From Variovorax sp. YR216 (lineage in GTDB: Bacteria > Pseudomonadota > Gammaproteobacteria > Burkholderiales > Burkholderiaceae_C): 64,000 nt of DNA. Positions 51,523 through 58,300 of the stretch are shown piece by piece (the first letter of the stretch is position 1; each line of letters begins with the position of its first letter). Both the position numbers and the translations under genes were made by a program. Location: assembly GCF_900107745.1 (NCBI RefSeq), contig NZ_FNRO01000021.1, forward strand, positions 41,156 to 105,155, written 5' to 3'. The notes under the pieces were generated by a model, which had not been told where the DNA came from, did no database searches, and was given only the letters and a program-made list of their open reading frames with translations.

Positions 51523-52685
51523 GCCGCGGCCTTCCCGAGCAGCGCGTCGGAGATGATCCGCTTCTGGATCTCCGAGGTGCCCTCGAAGATCTTGGTCAGT
51601 CGCGCGTCGCGCCAGTAACGCTCGGCCGCGAAGTGCGTGGTGTAGCCGGCGCCCCCGTGGATCTGCAGTCCCTCGCTGGTCACGTGCTCGCTCATCTCGC
51701 TGGCGAAGAGCTTGACCATCGCCGCCTCGGTGTCGCAGCGCTCGCCTTCGTCGATCTTCTGGCACACCGCGTACATCAGGCTGCGCGATGCCTCGATCTG
51801 CGTGGCCATGTCGGCCAGCTTGAAGCGGATCGCCTGGAAGTCGCCGATGGCCTTGCCGAACTGGTTGCGGTCCCTGGCGTAGGCGAGCGCATCTTCGAGC
51901 GCACCTTGCGCGAGGCCGATGGAGCGCGCAGCCGTGTGCGCACGCGCGGTTTCGAGGCCGGCGGTGGCGAGGTAGAAGCCGCGCCCTTCCTCGCCCACCA
52001 TGTTGGCGGCGGGCACACGGCACTTGTCGAAGGCCAGTTCCCAGGTCGTCCAGCCGTGGTAGCCGATCTTCGGGATCACGCTGCCCTGGCAGCCCTCGGG
52101 CAGGTCGCCGCGCGGCTTCTGCACCATGAAGGCGGAGATGCCGCGATGCCGTGCTTTCGGGTCGACCTTGGGATCGGTGCGCGCGAACACGAGGATGAAG
52201 TCCGCCTGGTCGGCGAAGGTGCACCAGTACTTGCTGCCGGTGATCTCCCAGTGGTCGCCATTGCGCACTGCGCGGCAGGTGATGTTGGCGACGTCGGAGC
52301 CGGCGTTGGGCTCCGAGAGCGAGAACGCGCCCAGATACTCGCCGCGCGCCATGCGGGGCAGGTAGATCGCCTTCTGCTGGGGGGTGAGCGACTTCAGCGC
52401 ACCGATGAGCCCGTTGCCGCGCGCGATGAGGCTCGCCACGCTCATCCATCCGCGCGACAACTGTTCGGCGACGAGGCAGTACTCGAAGGCGCCGAGGCCC
52501 ATGCCGCCGTATTCCTCCGGAATGAGGATCGAGAAGTAGCCCAGCTCGGCCATCTCGTCGATCAACTCGCGCGGGATCGAACCCTTTTCCGGGTCGAGCT
52601 TGTTGGCCAGCGGCAGCACGCGCTTCATGGTGAACTCGCGCGCGGCCTCCTGAATGAGCTTGCGCTCTTCGGTCAGTGCCTGCAT
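51519..52685 (-). CDS. Acyl-CoA dehydrogenase (candidate methylsuccinyl-CoA dehydrogenase)
   Basis: A 388-residue ACAD with standard parts: SLSEPNAGSDVANI, ITGSKYWCTFADQADF, the insert KPRGDLPEGCQGSVIPKIGY, YARDRNQFGKAIGDFQ, QIHGGAGYTTHF, and catalytic Glu in KIFEGTSEIQKRII. The inserted Lys-Pro-Arg-Gly loop and the ER-type ending resemble methylsuccinyl-CoA dehydrogenase of the ethylmalonyl-CoA pathway, though that enzyme has a long N-terminal extension absent here. Gene order CoA-transferase, ACAD, hydratase, lyase supports methylsuccinyl-CoA to mesaconyl-CoA, but other short branched or dicarboxyl CoA esters are possible. The ACAD assignment is sure, the substrate inferred. Confidence 0.85.
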   Translation of the reverse strand: MQALTEERKLIQEAAREFTMKRVLPLANKLDPEKGSIPRELIDEMAELGYFSILIPEEYGGMGLGAFEYCLVAEQLSRGWMSVASLIARGNGLIGALKSLTPQQKAIYLPRMARGEYLGAFSLSEPNAGSDVANITCRAVRNGDHWEITGSKYWCTFADQADFILVFARTDPKVDPKARHRGISAFMVQKPRGDLPEGCQGSVIPKIGYHGWTTWELAFDKCRVPAANMVGEEGRGFYLATAGLETARAHTAARSIGLAQGALEDALAYARDRNQFGKAIGDFQAIRFKLADMATQIEASRSLMYAVCQKIDEGERCDTEAAMVKLFASEMSEHVTSEGLQIHGGAGYTTHFAAERYWRDARLTKIFEGTSEIQKRIISDALLGKAAA

Positions 52686-52721
52686 TTCCTTGTTTCCTGT
52701 GATGTGGAGCGTGCTGTCGCG

Positions 52722-53951
52722 CTAGGCGACCACGCGTTGCGCGCGAAGCCGCGCGATTTCTTCGGGTTCAAGGCCGAGGCCCTGGAGCACGTCGTCGGTG
52801 TGCTCGCCCAGCAGCGGCGCGCGACGGCGCACGCCGCCCGGGGTCTCGCTGAGCTTGATTGGGACACCCGCGATGCGCACCGGCGTGCTGCAGCCGGGGT
52901 GTTCCACTTCGACCAGCATCTCGCGCCTGGCGAAGTGGGGGTCGGCAAAGATGTCGCGCGCCGTGTAGACCGGGCCGAAGGGCGTGACGCCGCCCAGTTG
53001 CTGCGCCAGCTCGGCCTTGCTGTGGCGGCGCGTGAAGTCCTCGACCGCGGCGATCACGTCGGCCGCGTGCTGCACGCGCGCCGGATTGGTCGCATAGCGC
53101 GGGTCTTCAGCCATCTCGGGCCGGCCGATGATGCGCGCCAGCTTGGCCCACAGTTTCTCGTCCGGGCAGGCGACGGAAACCCAGCCGTCGCGCGCTGGAA
53201 AGAGACCGAAGGGGCACAAGAGCGGATGCCGGTTGCCTTCCGGCCCGGGCGTGCGTTCCTCATACGACTGCTGGTAGACGATGCGCTCGCACAGTGCGAG
53301 CACGCTGTCGACCATCGACACATCCACGAACTGCCCACGCCCGGTGCGTTGGGCATGGTGCACCGCCGCGAGGATGCCGATGCCGAGCATCAGGCCCGGC
53401 ACGATGTCGCCGATGCCGGGGCCGATCTTGGTCGGGTCGCCGCCGGCGGTGCCGGTGATGCTCATGATCCCGCCCATGGCCTGGGCGACCACGTCGTAGG
53501 CCGGCCAGTCGGCGTAGGGGCTTTCGCCGCTGCGCGGATCGCCGAAGCCGCGGATGGTGGCGTACACCAGGCGCGGGTTGGACTCGCGCAGTTGCTCGTA
53601 GCCCAGGCCCAGCCGCTCCATCACGCCGGCGCGGAAGTTCTCCACCACCACATCGGCTTCCTTGACGAGCCGAATCAGCAGTTCGCGCCCCTGCGGCTGC
53701 TTGAGATCGAGAGCGATGGAGGACTTGTTGCGGTTCACGCTCTGGAAGTAGCCGCCGAAGGCGCGCAGCGCGTCGTCGGGCCGGAAGGGGCCGGAGCTGC
53801 GGATGCCGTCGCCAGCGAGCGATTCGACCTTGATCACCTGCGCGCCCTGGTCCGCCAGCACCTGCGTGCAGATCGGGCCCGCGAGCATCTGCGTGAGGTC
53901 GATCACGCGCAGTCCGGCCAGTGCGCCGGGGCTGTCGTTGCGCTTGTCCAT
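52722..53951 (-). CDS. CaiB/BaiF family III CoA-transferase
   Basis: A 409-residue CoA-transferase. Catalytic Asp is D182 in GPGIGDIVPGL, in the place of formyl-CoA transferase D169; it lacks the GHD(I/L)NY histidine of the two racemase-like paralogues in the window, so real CoA transfer is likely. NRNKSSIALDLKQPQGRELL and ENFRAGVMERLGLGYEQL are family hallmarks. It would move CoA from succinyl-CoA (or similar) to the acid delivered via the Bug protein, whose gene ends 1 base upstream. In this operon a C5-dicarboxylate such as methylsuccinate, mesaconate or itaconate is the best guess. Confidence 0.87.
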   Translation of the reverse strand: MDKRNDSPGALAGLRVIDLTQMLAGPICTQVLADQGAQVIKVESLAGDGIRSSGPFRPDDALRAFGGYFQSVNRNKSSIALDLKQPQGRELLIRLVKEADVVVENFRAGVMERLGLGYEQLRESNPRLVYATIRGFGDPRSGESPYADWPAYDVVAQAMGGIMSITGTAGGDPTKIGPGIGDIVPGLMLGIGILAAVHHAQRTGRGQFVDVSMVDSVLALCERIVYQQSYEERTPGPEGNRHPLLCPFGLFPARDGWVSVACPDEKLWAKLARIIGRPEMAEDPRYATNPARVQHAADVIAAVEDFTRRHSKAELAQQLGGVTPFGPVYTARDIFADPHFARREMLVEVEHPGCSTPVRIAGVPIKLSETPGGVRRRAPLLGEHTDDVLQGLGLEPEEIARLRAQRVVA

Positions 53952-53952
53952 C

Positions 53953-54963
53953 TCAATCTACCGTGGCGCCGGAGCGCTGGATGATGTCCTTCCACTTGCT
54001 TCGCTCGCCCTGGATGAAGCTGCCGAACTTCGGGCCCGAGAGCATGAGCGGCGTTCCGCCCATTCGGGCCAGCGCTTCGACGACGGCCGGATCGCGCAGC
54101 ACCTGATCCAGCTCGCTCTTCCAGCGCTCGATCGGCGCCGCCGGTGTCTTGGCCGGGAAGAACAGGCCGATCCACGAGGTCGATTCGGCTGTCGGGTAGC
54201 CCGCCTCCGCGATCGTCGGAATCTGTGGCAGCGAAGGCAGCCGCGTCGGGCCGAGCACCGCCAGCGGACGCAGCTTGCCGGCCTCGATGTGGCCCAGCGT
54301 GGTGATGGGGTAGTCGAAGCTCATGTCCACCTGTCCGCCGAGCAGGTCATTGATGGCCGGCGCGCTGCCGCGGTAGGGCACGTGCACGAACTTCACGCCG
54401 GCCACGGCCTGGAACAGCTCCGCCGAGAGGTGCGTGCCCGTTCCATTGCCGGCCGAAGCCACCGTGAGCTTGCCGGGATGCGCGTGCGCGTAGTCCACCA
54501 GCTCCTTCACCGAGCGGTAGGGGCGGTTGGCGTTGACCACGAGGATGTTCGGGATCGAGATCAGCGCATGCACCGGCACGAAGTCCCGGTCCGGATCGAA
54601 GCTCAGCGACTTGTAGAGGTACTGGTTGGTGGCCTGCGTGCCCTGGGTGCCCATCAGCAGCGTGTAGCCGTCGGGCGTGGAGCGCGCCACGGATTCGGCC
54701 GCGAGGTTGCCGCCCGCGCCGGCACGGTTCTCCACCACGATGGGTCGGCCCAGCCGGTCACCCATCTTGACGGCGACCAGCCGGCCGAGCTGGTCGGTGA
54801 TGCCGCCTGCCGGCCCCGGCACCACCAGGGTGATGGCCTTGGTCGGATAGGCGGCTTGCGCCAAGGCGCCGGGAAGGTGTGCGGCGAGCGCGAGCCCGGC
54901 GCAGAAGGCCAGGGCCCGACGCCGGGTGCGTCTAGTTCTCAGAGGGGGAAAACGCAATTTCAT
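53953..54963 (-). CDS. Tripartite tricarboxylate transporter-type (Bug) solute-binding protein
   Basis: A 336-residue periplasmic receptor. ATG 54963 (GGAG 7 bases upstream) begins a basic N-region with Arg repeats (RTRRTRRRA), so twin-arginine export is conceivable, then a hydrophobic segment ending PGALAQ. Bug signatures: TLVVPGPAGGITDQLGR, NRAGAGGNLAAE, STPDGYTLLMG and HVPYRGSAPAINDLLGGQVD. First gene of the minus operon, divergent from the IclR gene at 55092 with a shared 128-base control region. It likely captures the carboxylate processed by the CoA-transferase, or serves as an extracytoplasmic sensor. Confidence 0.9.
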   Translation of the reverse strand: MKLRFPPLRTRRTRRRALAFCAGLALAAHLPGALAQAAYPTKAITLVVPGPAGGITDQLGRLVAVKMGDRLGRPIVVENRAGAGGNLAAESVARSTPDGYTLLMGTQGTQATNQYLYKSLSFDPDRDFVPVHALISIPNILVVNANRPYRSVKELVDYAHAHPGKLTVASAGNGTGTHLSAELFQAVAGVKFVHVPYRGSAPAINDLLGGQVDMSFDYPITTLGHIEAGKLRPLAVLGPTRLPSLPQIPTIAEAGYPTAESTSWIGLFFPAKTPAAPIERWKSELDQVLRDPAVVEALARMGGTPLMLSGPKFGSFIQGERSKWKDIIQRSGATVD

Positions 54964-55039
54964 GGGTGTCTCCAGACGGTTGCTTGCGACGAAAGGACCC
55001 ATGTGCGCCAAAAAAAGTGCTCGACATGAATCCGAGATG

Positions 55040-55065
55040 GCGTATAGTAATACGCAATGTCGTAT
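55040..55065. promoter_or_regulatory. Inverted-repeat operator candidate between Bug operon and IclR gene
   Basis: Two overlapping perfect dyads share one half-site: GCGTAT-AGTA-ATACGC (55040-55055) and ATACG-CAATGT-CGTAT (55050-55065). They lie in the divergent 128-base gap, in an AT-rich island unusual for this DNA, and contain a TATAGT -10-like hexamer on the plus strand. IclR proteins usually bind such short palindromes next to their own gene, so this is the likely site through which the IclR at 55092 controls itself and the minus-strand operon. Confidence 0.55.
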
Positions 55066-55091
55066 CAGATGAACTTTTTTTTGAGTCCACC

Positions 55092-55847
55092 ATGCCCAGC
55101 CTGATCCCCGCCGTCAGCCGCACGCTGGCCGTGTTCGAGGTGTTTGCACGCGAACAGCGCGAGCTGTCCAACTCCGAACTGGCACGGCTTCTTTCTGTGG
55201 CGGAAAGCAGTTGCTCGGATCTGCTGCACACCATGCACACGCTGGGCTACCTCACGCGCACGCCGAGGTCGCGCCGCTTCTATCCGAGCGCACGGCTGCA
55301 CGAAGTGGCCCGCCAGATCACGGAGAACGATTCGTTCATCACGCTGGCGCGCGAGGCGGTGGACCTGCTCGCCGAACGCACCAACGAAAGCGCGTTCTTC
55401 GGCGTCCTCGATCGCCACGCCGCCAAGATCGCCGCGGCCCAGCCGAGCCGCCTGCCGCTGCGCTACATCCTCGATGTGGGCGAGCGCGTGGCGCTCAATG
55501 CCTCGGCGCTCGGCAAGGCGCTGCTGGGTGCGCTGCCGTCCGACGCGCTGACGGTGGAGCTCGAACAACTGCGCCTGCGCGCAGTGACGTCCGACACCGT
55601 GATCCGCCTCGACACGCTCGCCGACCAACTGGCTCGCGGCCGAGAAGCCGGCTGGTACGAAACGCGCGGAGAGGGCATCGAAGGCGTGCGCGCATTGGCC
55701 GTGTCCGGCTGGCTCAACGACCAGCCGGTCGCACTTTCACTGGCGGGCCCCAGCGAGCGCATGGACCGCAACCACGAGATCTACCTGCGGGCGCTGTGCG
55801 ATGCGCGTAGCGCCCTGCTGGCTGACAACGAAACCACCACCACTTGA
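55092..55847 (+). CDS. IclR family transcriptional regulator
   Basis: A 251-residue regulator with winged HTH (LSNSELARLLSVAESSCSDL, about 24-44) and C-terminal effector domain (ESAFFGVLDRHAAKIAAAQP, ASALGKALLGALP, AVSGWLNDQPVALSLAGP). ATG 55092 gives the same MPSL start as its paralogue at 49380; an upstream in-frame start would run through the operator and promoter region. It is divergent from the Bug-led operon and precedes an acyl-CoA operon (55864-63986) by 16 bases, so it may regulate in both directions. Likely ligand is an acid or CoA intermediate of these pathways; not determined. Confidence 0.9.
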   Translation: MPSLIPAVSRTLAVFEVFAREQRELSNSELARLLSVAESSCSDLLHTMHTLGYLTRTPRSRRFYPSARLHEVARQITENDSFITLAREAVDLLAERTNESAFFGVLDRHAAKIAAAQPSRLPLRYILDVGERVALNASALGKALLGALPSDALTVELEQLRLRAVTSDTVIRLDTLADQLARGREAGWYETRGEGIEGVRALAVSGWLNDQPVALSLAGPSERMDRNHEIYLRALCDARSALLADNETTTT

Positions 55848-55863
55848 AACAGGAGAGACTGAA

Positions 55864-56613
55864 ATGGATCTTGGATTGAAGGATCGCGTCGCGATCGTCA
55901 CCGGCTCCGCGCGCGGCATCGGCGCGGAAACCGCGCGCATGCTGGCGCAGGAAGGCATGGCCGTGGTCATCACCGACCTCGACCGCGACGCGGCGCAGGA
56001 GACGGTGCAGGGCATCGTGGCCCAGGGCGGCCGTGCGATCGCCACGGCGTGCGATGTGCGCAGCGAAGCGCAGGTGCGCGCCATGGTCGAAGCCGGACGC
56101 GAAGCGTTCGGGCGCATCGACGTGCTGGTGAACAACGCTGGCCTCGTCAAGGACCGGACGCTGCTCAAGATGGACGAAGCCGACTGGGACCTCGTGCTCG
56201 ACGTGACGCTCAAGGGTGCCTTCCACTGCTGCCGCGCGGCGATTCCGCACATGCAGGAGCGCAAGTGGGGCCGCATCGTCAACATCACCTCGCGCGCGCT
56301 GTTCGGCAACCCGGGGCAGGCGAACTATTCGAGTGCGAAGGCCGGCCTCGTCGGCTTCACGCGTGCGCTCTCTTTCGAGCAGGCGAAAAACGGCATCACC
56401 GTCAATGCCATTGCCCCCGGGTACATCGAGACCGAGTACATCAAGAGCCTGCCCAACTACGACACCATCAAGGCCAACGTCATGGCCAAGAACCAGGTGA
56501 CGTTCCCTGGCCAGACCAGTGACATCGCCGGCGCGGTGGCGTTCATGGCGTCCGAGCATGCCCGCTACATCACCGGCACCACGCTCTTCGTCACTGGAGG
56601 CCGCTATGGTTGA
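55864..56613 (+). CDS. SDR family oxidoreductase (FabG-like 3-hydroxyacyl dehydrogenase)
   Basis: A 249-residue classical SDR: TGSARGIG cofactor loop (about 14-21), NNAGLVKDRTLLKM, catalytic Ser plus NYSSAK (Tyr-x3-Lys), and GTTLFVTGG at the end. Length and motifs match 3-oxoacyl-ACP/CoA reductases, here likely used as 3-hydroxyacyl-CoA dehydrogenase. GGAGAG site upstream of ATG 55864. Its 3' end overlaps the following ACAD gene by 8 bases. With the ACAD (56606) and MaoC hydratase (57788) it supplies three consecutive beta-oxidation steps. Confidence 0.88.
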   Translation: MDLGLKDRVAIVTGSARGIGAETARMLAQEGMAVVITDLDRDAAQETVQGIVAQGGRAIATACDVRSEAQVRAMVEAGREAFGRIDVLVNNAGLVKDRTLLKMDEADWDLVLDVTLKGAFHCCRAAIPHMQERKWGRIVNITSRALFGNPGQANYSSAKAGLVGFTRALSFEQAKNGITVNAIAPGYIETEYIKSLPNYDTIKANVMAKNQVTFPGQTSDIAGAVAFMASEHARYITGTTLFVTGGRYG

Positions 56614-57769
56614 TTCCGTGGACATCGATGGTCTGACAGCGGACCAGGTCCTGCTGCGCGACAACATCCGCCGCTACCTCAGGGAGAAGGTCACGCCGCT
56701 GATCGCCAAGGCCGAAGCGGACAAGAAGTTCCCTTACGAAGTGCTGACCGGCCTGCGCGACTTCGGCTACCTGGGCGGTACCTTGCCCGAAGCGGACGGC
56801 GGCCTCGGCATCGACTTCCCGACTTGGGCGGTGATGATGGAAGAGACCGGCTACTGCTGGCTGTCGCTCCGGGTGATGGTGAACACGCTCAACATCGTGG
56901 CCGGCATCATCGGCGCCTACGGCACCGAAGCGCAGAAAGAGCGCTTCATGCGCCCGCTGCTGCAGAACGAGCGGCGCACCTTCGTCTCGATCTCCGAGCC
57001 CGACGTGGGCTCGAACGTGGCCGAGATCAAGACGCGCGCCGACAAGCGCGGCGACCGCTATGTGCTGAACGGCAGCAAATTGTGGATCACCGGTGGGCTC
57101 TTCGCCGACTTCGGCATCGTGGTCGCGCGCACCTTCAGCGACACCTGCAATGGCGAGCTGTCGCTGTTCCTGGTGGAGAAGGAACACACGCCCTTCGACG
57201 TGCGGCCGGTCGAGACCATGTTCGTGCGCAGCACTGGCACCGCAGCATTCACCTTCGAGAACGCCGAGATCCCGGCCGCCAATCTGATCGGCACCGAAGG
57301 GCAGGGACTGCGCCAGATCCTCATCGGCCTGAACTTCGGACGCCTGAACGTTGCAATGGGTGCGGTGGGTGCGGCGCAGTCTGCGCTGGACCTGTCGGTG
57401 CGCTACGCGCTGGACCGCAAGCAGTTCGGCCGTCCGATCGGCTCCTTCCAGCTCGTGCAGAAGCACATCGTCGACATGGCGATGAAGACACAGGCTGCAC
57501 GCGCGCTTGGCTATCGCGCCGCCCGCGCGATGCAGAGCGGACAGCCGTCGCGGCTGGACTGCTCGATCGCCAAGCTCTATGCCACCGAAGCCGCGCACGA
57601 GGTCGCGAACCTCGCGCTGCAGGTGCACGGCGGCATGGGCTATGCCACCGAATGCCCTATCGAGCGCATCTTCCGCGACACCCGCGGCGGGCTCATCCCC
57701 GAAGGCACCACAGAAATCCAGACCCTCATCATCGGCCGCGAGATCCTGGGCATCTCGGCGCTGACCTGA
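56606..57769 (+). CDS. Acyl-CoA dehydrogenase
   Basis: A 387-residue ACAD with SISEPDVGSNVAEIKTRADK and NGSKLWITGGLFADF, YALDRKQFGRPIGSFQLVQK, QVHGGMGYATECPIERIFRD, and catalytic Glu in LIPEGTTEIQTL. Typical monomer of a homotetrameric enzyme, electrons to ETF encoded at the end of this same operon. Start ATG 56606 lies inside the end of the SDR gene, with GGAGG 5 bases upstream. It is related to the ACAD at 15794 (shared SEPDVGSNVA and GTTEIQ) but keeps the Glu that the latter replaces by Asp. Confidence 0.9.
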   Translation: MVDSVDIDGLTADQVLLRDNIRRYLREKVTPLIAKAEADKKFPYEVLTGLRDFGYLGGTLPEADGGLGIDFPTWAVMMEETGYCWLSLRVMVNTLNIVAGIIGAYGTEAQKERFMRPLLQNERRTFVSISEPDVGSNVAEIKTRADKRGDRYVLNGSKLWITGGLFADFGIVVARTFSDTCNGELSLFLVEKEHTPFDVRPVETMFVRSTGTAAFTFENAEIPAANLIGTEGQGLRQILIGLNFGRLNVAMGAVGAAQSALDLSVRYALDRKQFGRPIGSFQLVQKHIVDMAMKTQAARALGYRAARAMQSGQPSRLDCSIAKLYATEAAHEVANLALQVHGGMGYATECPIERIFRDTRGGLIPEGTTEIQTLIIGREILGISALT

Positions 57770-57787
57770 CCCACAAGGCACGACACC

Positions 57788-58300
57788 ATGACCACCACCA
57801 CAGAGACAAGCTCCGTCGTCGACACCGCCGCGCAACTGTCGATCTTCTGGGAAGACCTTCCCACTGGCACCCGCTACAGCACCTCGTCGCGCACCATCAC
57901 CGAGGCCGACGTGGTCGCCTTCGCGGCGCTGACCGGCGACATGAACCGGCTGCACGTCGATGCCGAATACGCGAAGGCATCGGTGCACGGCCAGCGCATC
58001 GCGCACGGCATGCTCGTCGCGTCATTCATGGCGGGGCTCACCTCGCGTTCGATCCCGAACCAGCTGATGGAAGGCGCGCTCTTTGGCGTGCTGGAGAACA
58101 CCGTCAAGTTCCCGAAGGCCACCTACATCGGCGACACGATCCGCGTGGACATCGAGGTGGTCGAGCAGCGCCCCACTAGCAATCCCGGGCGCGGCATCGT
58201 GCGCTTCGTGCGCAAGGCGATCAACCAGCGTGGCGAAGTGGCTTGCGAGCTTGGCGCGACCTGCCTGCTCAAGCGCCGCAGTCCGGCGGACACGCAATGA
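57788..58300 (+). CDS. MaoC-like enoyl-CoA hydratase
   Basis: A 170-residue single hot-dog protein. The hydratase-2 region is FAALTGDMNRLHVDAEYA (Asp and His conserved) followed by QRIAHGMLVASFMAGLTS. It would hydrate trans-2-enoyl-CoA to the (3R)-hydroxy ester for the SDR two genes upstream. It overlaps the CoA-ligase gene by 4 bases (ATGA). The loop has Arg-Leu before the His instead of the usual Asn-Pro, a minor variation seen in other family members. Confidence 0.87.
   Translation: MTTTTETSSVVDTAAQLSIFWEDLPTGTRYSTSSRTITEADVVAFAALTGDMNRLHVDAEYAKASVHGQRIAHGMLVASFMAGLTSRSIPNQLMEGALFGVLENTVKFPKATYIGDTIRVDIEVVEQRPTSNPGRGIVRFVRKAINQRGEVACELGATCLLKRRSPADTQ

Noticed and set aside
52722..53951. 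Third alpha-methylacyl-CoA racemase
   Set aside because: It has the catalytic Asp but not the GHDxNY histidine, so it fits a genuine family III CoA-transferase better.
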